The translations under genes and the position numbers were made by a program. The notes under the pieces are model-generated. The model was not told the origin of the DNA and searched no databases. It saw nothing but the letters and a program-made list of their open reading frames with translations. Positions 1 through 4,523 of a DNA stretch of 11,191 nucleotides are shown piece by piece. Source of the stretch: an uncultured Bacteroidales bacterium (GTDB lineage: Bacteria; Bacteroidota; Bacteroidia; Bacteroidales; Muribaculaceae); contig URZM01000061.1 of NCBI GenBank assembly GCA_900552315.1, forward strand, positions 1 to 11,191, given 5' to 3'. Numbering within the stretch: the stretch's first letter is position 1; every line of letters begins with the position of its first letter.

Positions 1-190
1 AAATGACATGGCGAACTGATTACGGAAAAATTTCCATAATTCCCCACCCGCCCCCTTTCCGCTACCACACCATCCTCCCTTCGCGCCCCCAAACCATGGG
101 GTTCATTCGGCGTGCGTGACCCGTCACGCAGTTGTTGATGGCGTGCTTCGGTGTCCTGTACGATTCTTTGATTTTAAAGTGGGGTAAATA
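1..190. other. gene-free left edge with small palindromes
   Basis: I see no credible gene here. Two inverted repeats are visible. GGAAA-AA-TTTCC lies at 24-35. TGCGTGA-CCCG-TCACGCA lies at 113-130, with 7-bp perfect arms and a 4-nt loop. The second could be the stem of a terminator for a gene lying to the left, but no run of T follows it on either strand, so I leave its role open. Confidence 0.4.
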
Positions 191-222
191 TTTGGCGGGG
201 TGGGGGGTTATTGCTAATTTTG
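191..222 (+). promoter_or_regulatory. Bacteroidetes-type promoter for the lipoprotein gene
   Basis: TTTG at 191-194, a 20-nt spacer and TAATTTTG at 215-222 match the established Bacteroidetes -33/-7 consensus (TTTG, 19-21 nt, TAnnTTTG) exactly. Transcription should begin near 228-230, giving a leader of roughly 110 nt before the ATG at 342. Confidence 0.7.
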
Positions 223-341
223 CAGACTGGAAAGCGGATGCCTCTTGGCTTCGTGCACTGAGACTCTGGGGTTCTTGGCTGGGACTCGGGTTCGGGCTGG
301 GGGCGCGGGCATCGGCTTGGAATTGTACGAGGCATATCTAA

Positions 342-1046
342 ATGTACGAGATGATGTACAGGGTATCGAATATCTATGAGACACTGGGCGGTGGGCGCCG
401 CTGCCGCCACGTGGCGCAGGTCCCGGGCGCGGCTTTGCACCGGCTGGCTTGCGGCTCGCTGCTTTTGGCTTGCAGCTGCTCGTCGAACACGGGCGGGGCG
501 GACTCTGCCGCCGTGGCCGAGAATGAGGCGGAAGGGGGCGACACGGTATGCGCCGAGCTGCCCCGGGAGGAGACCGGAGAGTCTTTCCGTGCCGACAATG
601 ATATAGCCATGACGGTGCGCAGCATGGCGTATGCCATCAGCGAGGGGGAGCCGCTTGACTCTACAGACTATAATTTTTCCGGAGTGCTTACCGACGGGCT
701 TGGCTCGCCGTTGTTCACTGATTTCGAGGGTTTCCCGGGCCAGTGGGAGGTGGAGGTGGTGAATCCCCATGAGGTGCTTATCCGCAACATAGGCACCGGG
801 GACCTCATGCCCGGAGAGCTGATAGAGTACCTCAGCTCCACGTTCAACACCGCTGCCGAGGACGAGAATGAGGAGCTGCGCATGGTAGACTCTTTCGACG
901 AGGGTGACGCGCAGGTGCAGCTGTATTCTTTCGGGCGCACGAGCCTGCGTGTGGAGACGCGCCCTGAGACGCTCCCTACCGGCGAGGTGGGTCCCAAGCT
1001 GGAAATCACCCTTCGCTACGACACGCTTGCCTCGGAGCGGAACTGA
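342..1046 (+). CDS. putative lipoprotein of unknown function
   Basis: The frame encodes up to 234 residues that I do not recognise. The sequence LLLAC followed by SCSSN (Cys at residue 44) is a lipobox with a Ser/Asn/Gly-rich tether, so the product is probably exported, lipidated and membrane-anchored. Residues 50-85 are acidic and low-complexity. The rest, about 85-234, looks like a folded beta-rich domain with alternating hydrophobic residues and many Glu/Asp. The N-terminus is uncertain: ATG at 342 gives a signal region of 43 residues, unusually long for a lipoprotein. In-frame GTG at 411 or TTG at 435 would give a shorter one, and the TTG would leave only about 12 residues before the Cys. 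A consensus promoter lies upstream and the gene appears monocistronic. The long minus-strand frames across it lack any signal or domain and look like shadows. Confidence 0.7.
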   Translation: MYEMMYRVSNIYETLGGGRRCRHVAQVPGAALHRLACGSLLLACSCSSNTGGADSAAVAENEAEGGDTVCAELPREETGESFRADNDIAMTVRSMAYAISEGEPLDSTDYNFSGVLTDGLGSPLFTDFEGFPGQWEVEVVNPHEVLIRNIGTGDLMPGELIEYLSSTFNTAAEDENEELRMVDSFDEGDAQVQLYSFGRTSLRVETRPETLPTGEVGPKLEITLRYDTLASERN

Positions 1047-1085
1047 CCCCCTTTCTTGAGACGGTCACGATGCAGTATTAGACTC

Positions 1086-1137
1086 ACAAGAATCTTGTAA
1101 CGTATTGATAACCAATGCAGGGATGCACCCCGGTGCA
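1086..1137. repeat. two short perfect palindromes after the lipoprotein gene
   Basis: ACAAGA-A-TCTTGT lies at 1086-1098 and TGCACC-CC-GGTGCA at 1124-1137. They sit 40 and 78 bp past the lipoprotein stop codon. Neither is followed by a T run, so an intrinsic terminator is not clearly supported. They directly precede the structured repeat and may belong to its left part, although copy 2 of that repeat is not preceded by the same palindromes. Confidence 0.4.
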
Positions 1138-1147
1138 ATGCGTTCAA

Positions 1148-1291
1148 TATGCAACCGCGCTGCGGTAGTTGCCGCCTCTGCACCTACCCCACGAAGACGA
1201 GAGGGGAGGGCTCGTCGCCCTCCCTCCCGCATATCGTGGGGCTGGAGGTTATGGATGCGTTCCGCGCATCGCCGGGACGGCATGGGTCGGA
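1148..1291 (+). repeat. structured intergenic repeat, copy 1
   Basis: A second copy lies at 4235-4362 in the same orientation. Three hairpins occur in the same order in both copies. Hairpin 1 is ACCGC-GCT-GCGGT (1154-1166), identical in both. Hairpin 2 has outer arms CCCCACGA (1187-1194) and TCGTGGGG (1234-1241), with a G-rich/C-rich inner stem closing around 1211-1215. Hairpin 3 is GATGCG-TTCCG-CGCATC (1254-1270). A conserved linker, GCTGGAGGTT, joins hairpins 2 and 3, and GGGTCGGAC follows hairpin 3. In copy 2 the hairpin 3 pair G1257:C1267 is T:A, a compensatory change. The inner part of hairpin 2 differs in sequence yet still folds. This points to selection on structure, either as a transcribed RNA element or as a mobile hairpin repeat. 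I do not recognise a named family. Confidence 0.65.
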
Positions 1292-1462
1292 CGGGTGCAG
1301 GGTGGTGTGTCATAATAGCCAATCTGCGGCGTTGCTTTCGGCATTCAGGCTCGGTCATGTACTTTAGTACACTCCCATCGCCCTCAGCCTCAGTACCTTG
1401 CATCTCGGCCGTTCTGACAAACTGCAGAGGCCTCTGATACATCAGCATGAGGTGAAAGTCAT
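1292..1462. other. unexplained intergenic segment
   Basis: About 170 bp without a convincing gene. It contains TGTAC-TTTA-GTACA (1358-1371) and the 12-bp palindrome CAGAGGCCTCTG (1425-1436). The minus strand stays open through this segment as part of a 198-codon frame, but that frame runs antisense into the Fic gene and its operator, so I do not call it a gene. The segment may be a degenerate or repeated intergenic element; only one copy lies in this window, so this cannot be tested here. Confidence 0.3.
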
Positions 1463-1633
1463 ACCGGCTCAAATCGAGTGTGTAAAAGGCAAAAATCGGC
1501 TCAGACTGAGCCGATAATCCAATAAATTTTAGTAATTTTGAGCCGATAAAAATTCTCGTACATGACTCAAGAGATTGAAATACTTCAGTTCCTCCACTAC
1601 AATCCGGAAGCTTCAAGGGCGCAAATCGGCTCG
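1463..1633. promoter_or_regulatory. cluster of ATCGGCTCA/TGAGCCGAT operator-like sites around the fic promoter
   Basis: The core is a perfect inverted repeat, ATCGGCTCA-GAC-TGAGCCGAT, at 1495-1515 (9-bp arms, 3-nt spacer). A third exact copy of the arm, TGAGCCGAT, lies at 1539-1547 and overlaps the last bases of the -7 box. Matches at 8 of 9 positions occur at 1463-1471 (ACCGGCTCA) and inside the gene at 1625-1633 (ATCGGCTCG). Occupancy of the palindrome and the 1539 site would cover the -33 and start regions, so repression is the simplest reading. The natural candidate is the winged-helix domain of the Fic protein itself. Confidence 0.65.
1533..1540 (+). promoter_or_regulatory. -7 box of the fic promoter
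   Basis: TAATTTTG matches TAnnTTTG exactly. No TTTG lies at the expected -33 position; the palindromic operator covers that area instead. The predicted start near 1546-1548 leaves a leader of about 15 nt before the ATG at 1562, which supports that start codon. Confidence 0.6.
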
Positions 1634-2596
1634 GCATTGGCCAATGCCCCAAGTGCGGCAACCCTTAAACGGCTGATTGCTGACGGTGTTTCTAAAGGAC
1701 ATATCGAGGTGGTTGGCCGTGGACCTGCAACGCGCTATAGGCTTACTCCTCAGGCACATGTGACGATGGAGCTGGACCTTGATACATATTTTGACAAGGA
1801 TGTGGACGAGCGAGAGGTACAGGAGTCGTTCAATTTTGAACTTATCAATGAAGTCCTTCCCAAGGTGGATTTATTCAGCCAAGAAGAGTTGCGGCAGCTT
1901 GATGACGCACAGAGTCTGTTTTATCAACATCTTTCAGAAATGTCCGAGCTGGAATACCGCAAAGAGATGGAGCGTCTCGGCATCGACCTGTCTTGGAAAT
2001 CCTCACAGATAGAAGGCAACACATATTCTTTGTTGGAGACCGAGAGGTTGCTGAAAGAGAAGCAGGAGGCGAGGGGAAAGACAAAAGAGGAAGCCGTGAT
2101 GCTTCTCAATCATAAGGACGCGCTCGACTTTATTCTCGATGTGCCGGACTATCTGAATGATTTGACAGTCGCACGTATCGAGGAGATTCATGCCTTGCTA
2201 ACGAAAGAGTTAGGCGTTGAGAGAAACATCCGGCATCGGCGTGTAGGCATTACAGGGACAAACTACACTCCGCTTGACAATGAGTTTCAGATACGTGAGG
2301 CACTTGAAGACACCGTGCGACTCATCAACGGCAAGAGCAATGTATTCGAGAAAGCGCTGCTCGCACTTGTTTTGCTCAGTTACATTCAGGCATTCACCGA
2401 CGGCAACAAGCGCACAGCCAGAATAGTGAGCAACGGTATTCTCATCGCCAACGGCTACTGTCCCATATCGTTCCGCACGGTGGATTCAATCGACTACAAA
2501 AAGGCGATGCTGATGTTCTATGAGCAGAACAATGTCGCCGCTTTCAAACGCATCTTCATCGACCAATTCCTTTTCGCTGTCAAAACCTATTTTTAA
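1562..2596 (+). CDS. Fic-domain protein with N-terminal winged helix and degenerate Fic motif
   Basis: A 344-residue protein. Residues 1-67 look like a winged helix-turn-helix, with a likely recognition helix at about 31-45 and a wing at about 47-62. Residues 145-152 carry the class II inhibitory motif [S/T]xxxE[G/N] (S147, E151, G152), which blocks nucleotide binding in known Fic enzymes. Residues 222-240 resemble the target-binding flap. The Fic loop at 276-287 reads QAFTDGNKRTAR, where the family consensus is HxFx(D/E)GN(G/K)RxxR. The catalytic base His is Gln (codon CAG at 2387-2389), while F278, D280, G281, N282, R284 and R287 are kept. Fic enzymes normally transfer AMP or a related group from a nucleotide to target proteins. 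Without His, ordinary AMPylation is unlikely; a regulatory or nucleotide-sensing role is my inference. The gene stands alone behind an operator cluster, and its codon use looks more AT-rich than that of its neighbours, consistent with acquired DNA. Confidence 0.88.
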   Translation: MTQEIEILQFLHYNPEASRAQIGSALANAPSAATLKRLIADGVSKGHIEVVGRGPATRYRLTPQAHVTMELDLDTYFDKDVDEREVQESFNFELINEVLPKVDLFSQEELRQLDDAQSLFYQHLSEMSELEYRKEMERLGIDLSWKSSQIEGNTYSLLETERLLKEKQEARGKTKEEAVMLLNHKDALDFILDVPDYLNDLTVARIEEIHALLTKELGVERNIRHRRVGITGTNYTPLDNEFQIREALEDTVRLINGKSNVFEKALLALVLLSYIQAFTDGNKRTARIVSNGILIANGYCPISFRTVDSIDYKKAMLMFYEQNNVAAFKRIFIDQFLFAVKTYF

Positions 2597-2621
2597 AGTA
2601 CATACGCGAGTTGGAGCATGG

Positions 2622-2652
2622 TTTGGTATATGGATATTTATTGCTATATTTG
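2622..2652 (+). promoter_or_regulatory. promoter of the XRE regulator gene
   Basis: TTTG at 2622-2625, a 19-nt spacer and TATATTTG at 2645-2652 fit the Bacteroidetes consensus perfectly. The start should fall near 2658-2660, leaving a leader of about 18-20 nt before the ATG at 2678. Confidence 0.72.
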
Positions 2653-2673
2653 CGGTCTAATGGCAATATATTG
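2636..2673. promoter_or_regulatory. inverted repeats flanking the -7 box, candidate operator
   Basis: ATTTATTGC (2636-2644) and GCAATATAT (2663-2671) form an inverted repeat matching at 8 of 9 positions, separated by 18 nt that contain most of the -7 box. The right arm overlaps the perfect 10-bp palindrome CAATATATTG (2664-2673). The placement suits autorepression by the XRE protein encoded immediately downstream. That link is inferred from position only. Confidence 0.45.
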
Positions 2674-2677
2674 AACC

Positions 2678-2992
2678 ATGGACAGCCGGGACTACATACA
2701 GAACATCGACATCCTTGAGATTCTCGCCAGGCGGGTGAAGGAGTACAGGCTCGCCGCCCGCATGAGCCAGAGGGAGCTTGCGCAAAAGTCTGGCGTGAGC
2801 TATACCACCATAAGCCATTTCGAGCAGGGCAGGAATCCTAATATGACGCTCAACAATTTCATAAGCCTGCTGCGGTGTGTGGGCATGGAGAGGCGCATGC
2901 TCGAGCTGCTGCCCGAGCTGCCGGTGCCACCGCTGGCGCTGCGTGAAATCAATAAGCTGATACCCAAACGAGTAAGAAAGAAAAACTCCTGA
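2678..2992 (+). CDS. XRE-family helix-turn-helix regulator, HipB-like
   Basis: A 104-residue protein with a Cro/C1-type helix-turn-helix at about residues 13-68. The segment from MSQRELAQKSG through SYTTISHFEQGRNP shows the usual helix 2-turn-helix 3 pattern and the Glu-Gln-Gly-Arg-Asn-Pro exit typical of the family. The C-terminal part is a short helical region ending in a basic tail (KRVRKKNS). Small XRE proteins of this size with such a tail often precede hipA kinase genes in Bacteroidales. Here no partner follows: the next gene is convergent, 22 bp away. It is therefore an orphan regulator, or an antitoxin-like gene whose partner was lost. It has its own promoter, 81 bp after the Fic stop, with inverted repeats suggesting autoregulation. 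Confidence 0.85.
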   Translation: MDSRDYIQNIDILEILARRVKEYRLAARMSQRELAQKSGVSYTTISHFEQGRNPNMTLNNFISLLRCVGMERRMLELLPELPVPPLALREINKLIPKRVRKKNS

Positions 2993-3014
2993 TTGTAATC
3001 TTCGGACCGGAGGG

Positions 3015-4010
3015 TTAGCGGAAGAGGTAGGTGAGGACGGTGCGGCCCGTGGCGGCGAGCATGGCGGGGTCTATGTGCCGCAGGTCGTCGCTGACGGTGT
3101 GCCAGGTGTCGGGGAAGCCGGTGTCGGAGAGGGCTATTATGTCTATGGCGGGGACTCCGGCTTTCAGGAATTCCACGTGGTCGTCGGTGATGGCTCCTCC
3201 TTGCAGGTCGGTGAACAGGTCGGCGTGTCCGGCCAGGGCCGCCGCGTCCCATACGTCGTCGAGCAGGGAGGGGGCGTATGCGTCGGAGAACATCTCGCGG
3301 CGGAATGAGGTGCCGCGCCCTCCCACCATGTCGAGCAGTATGACTCGGGCGGGGCGGTAGCCTGCGGGCGGGTTCTGGGCGAAATAGCGCGCTCCGAGTG
3401 CCCAGGACTCGTCGTCGCCCTTCGAGCCATAGTCTTCGGCATCTACGAACAGTATGTCAATCCCTTTGCCGTCGGTGCCTTGCTGCCCGAGCACGCGTGC
3501 AATCTCCAGGAGGACGGCTACGCCGCTGGCACCGTCGTTGGCTCCGGGCACGGGCTTGTCATGGTTGGCGGGGTCGGGGTCGTTGTCGGCCCAGGGCCGG
3601 GTGTCCCAGTGGGCCACGAGCAGGGTTCGGTCGGCTGCCTGGGGGTTGAACTGCCCTAAGATGTTGGTGGCGGGCAGCGGGGTGCCGTCGAAGGCGCTGA
3701 GTGTGGCCTGCTGCAGTGTCACCTCCGCGCCATGTCTGCGCAGCTCGGCCTCGAGCCACTTGCCGCAGGCGTCATGGGCGGGGGTGCCGGGTACGCGCGG
3801 ACCGAACTGAAGCTGGCGTTCCACGTTGCTGAAGGCGCTGTCGGCCACGAAGGCAGCCGCTATGGCGGGGACTTTCCCGACCGGGACAGCCTGCTGGCCC
3901 GAGGTGTTCTCGGCTCCGCTCTCGGAGTCGTTGTCGGTTCCTGCCGATGATGAGGCGCAGCCCACCGCTGCGAGTATGAGGGATAAAAGGGATGTCTGCA
4001 ATATTTTCAT
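3015..4010 (-). CDS. M28-family glutaminyl-peptide cyclotransferase lipoprotein
   Basis: A 331-residue protein. Residues 1-18 form a lipoprotein signal ending in LAAVGC (Cys18), followed by a Ser/Gly/Asp/Glu-rich tether to about residue 40. The catalytic domain (about 50-331) has the order of animal-type glutaminyl cyclases: HWDTR (134-138), PGANDGASG with likely zinc ligand D159, VDAEDYG with general base E192 and likely ligand D193, TDDHVEFLKAGVP (275-287), and TWHT with ligand H304. The DDHxxFL...GVP and WHT blocks match vertebrate QC closely. The enzyme converts N-terminal Gln to pyroglutamate. In oral Bacteroidetes such as Porphyromonas and Tannerella, related enzymes modify exported proteins that start with Gln after signal cleavage. 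An M28 aminopeptidase is the alternative, but the block pattern favours a cyclase. It ends 22 bp from the convergent XRE gene. The start is fixed by the signal peptide. Confidence 0.86.
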   Translation of the reverse strand: MKILQTSLLSLILAAVGCASSSAGTDNDSESGAENTSGQQAVPVGKVPAIAAAFVADSAFSNVERQLQFGPRVPGTPAHDACGKWLEAELRRHGAEVTLQQATLSAFDGTPLPATNILGQFNPQAADRTLLVAHWDTRPWADNDPDPANHDKPVPGANDGASGVAVLLEIARVLGQQGTDGKGIDILFVDAEDYGSKGDDESWALGARYFAQNPPAGYRPARVILLDMVGGRGTSFRREMFSDAYAPSLLDDVWDAAALAGHADLFTDLQGGAITDDHVEFLKAGVPAIDIIALSDTGFPDTWHTVSDDLRHIDPAMLAATGRTVLTYLFR

Positions 4011-4014
4011 GCCG

Positions 4015-4045
4015 CAAATTTATTTGGGAGGACCGGGTATGTAAA
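4015..4045 (-). promoter_or_regulatory. possible second promoter at the cyclase start
   Basis: On the minus strand TAAATTTG (4022 to 4015) matches the -7 consensus exactly, and TTTA (4045-4042) lies 19 nt upstream in the -33 position. A start 5-7 nt downstream would fall on the ATG at 4010, making a leaderless transcript. The TAA of this box is also the stop codon of the small upstream ORF, so the match could be incidental. Confidence 0.35.
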
Positions 4046-4121
4046 AAGATAGTCGGCTACCGCTTATGGACAGCTCGGGGTCTTGCATCTGGTCGATGCG
4101 GGTGGCGGCCACCTGTGCCAT
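4020..4121 (-). CDS. possible 33-residue leader ORF upstream of the cyclase
   Basis: The frame runs from ATG at 4121 to TAA at 4020, reading MAQVAATRIDQMQDPELS and then ISGSRLSFYIPGPPK. It lies between a consensus promoter (4158-4189) and the cyclase, with 9 nt between its stop and the cyclase ATG, so it would be translated just before that gene. It could be a regulatory leader peptide, a small protein, or chance. No family is recognised. There is no strong ribosome site, as is normal in this phylum. Confidence 0.35.
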   Translation of the reverse strand: MAQVAATRIDQMQDPELSISGSRLSFYIPGPPK

Positions 4122-4157
4122 CCTGTAAATTGTCGCAGGGTGCGCCAAACGATGATG

Positions 4158-4189
4158 CAAAAGTAGAAACAATATCTGAAACGTGCAAA
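4158..4189 (-). promoter_or_regulatory. consensus promoter for the cyclase transcript
   Basis: Read on the minus strand, TTTG (4189-4186), a 20-nt spacer and TACTTTTG (4165-4158) match both consensus boxes exactly. Transcription would start near 4150 and give a 140-nt leader before the cyclase ATG, containing the small ORF 4121-4020. This is the better supported of the two candidate cyclase promoters. Confidence 0.65.
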
Positions 4190-4234
4190 CGGGATGGGAG
4201 CCGGGGGCGGAGTGGACGGGGATGGTGTATGATT

Positions 4235-4362
4235 TATGCAACCGCGCTGCGGTAGTGCGTTTGAGGCTCTTTCCCCACGAAGACGAGAGGGTGCCTCCGG
4301 CCCTCCTCTCGCATATCGTGGGGCTGGAGGTTGTGGATTCGCTCTGCGAATCGACGGGTCGG
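4235..4362 (+). repeat. structured intergenic repeat, copy 2
   Basis: Same architecture as the copy at 1148-1291. Hairpin 1 is ACCGC-GCT-GCGGT (4241-4253). Hairpin 2 has outer arms CCCCACGA (4273-4280) and TCGTGGGG (4316-4323), with inner arms GAGAGG (4285-4290) and CCTCTC (4305-4310). Hairpin 3 is GATTCG-CTCTG-CGAATC (4336-4352), where the G:C pair of copy 1 becomes T:A at 4339:4349. Between hairpins the spacing differs by 1-4 nt, and the region between hairpins 1 and 2 is poorly conserved. It lies upstream of the cyclase promoter, on the opposite strand sense. Confidence 0.65.
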
Positions 4363-4388
4363 ACTTTTATGACTTGGGATAGGGGTAA

Positions 4389-4405
4389 ACATCGCAAAGC
4401 GATGT
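4389..4405. repeat. perfect 7-bp hairpin
   Basis: ACATCGC-AAA-GCGATGT forms a perfect stem-loop. Read on the minus strand it lies downstream of gltX and is flanked by GTAGGG rather than a T run, so it is not a classical terminator. It may mark an additional small repeat element between the structured repeat and the tandem repeat. Confidence 0.4.
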
Positions 4406-4416
4406 CCCTACAAGGT

Positions 4417-4497
4417 TGGGGAGCATCTCCGTGATTTCGCAGGGCTGGGGAGCACCTCCGTGATTTCGCAGGGGTGGGGAGCGCCTCCGGGTCGGAG
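4417..4497. repeat. 29-bp tandem repeat, about 2.5 units, each with a small hairpin
   Basis: Units start at 4417, 4446 and 4475 (third partial, matching to 4489). Units 1 and 2 differ at two of 29 positions. Each unit contains GGAG-loop-CTCC, with the loops CAT, CAC and CGC, so the stems are kept while the loops vary. The array ends in a further hairpin, CTCCG-GGT-CGGAG (4485-4497). It lies 27 bp past the gltX stop codon, so it would be transcribed in the gltX 3' region. Confidence 0.65.
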
Positions 4498-4523
4498 ACC
4501 GGACGGAATCCGCGCGTCAGGGA

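Noticed and set aside
174..770. 198-codon minus-strand frame antisense to the lipoprotein gene
   Set aside because: Arg/His/Pro-rich composition typical of a shadow frame; it runs antisense through the promoter and the lipobox of a better supported gene.
1154..1253. Reading the structured repeat as a protein-coding relic, because both copies share a short peptide after hairpin 2
   Set aside because: Indels between the copies and maintained base pairing fit structural constraint better than coding constraint; the shared peptide follows from the conserved linker.
1065..1661. 198-codon minus-strand frame
   Set aside because: It crosses the structured repeat, the fic operators and the fic start on the opposite strand, and shows no domain or signal; its openness is better explained by repeat sequence and GC content.
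2993..3014. Possible bidirectional terminator between the XRE and cyclase genes
   Set aside because: CTTCGG and CCGGAG are close to complementary but leave no workable loop, and the T-rich stretch on the minus strand is too far away; not supportable as a terminator.
4389..4500. CRISPR array
   Set aside because: The 29-bp units are contiguous with no unique spacers and no cas genes are present; it is a simple tandem repeat.
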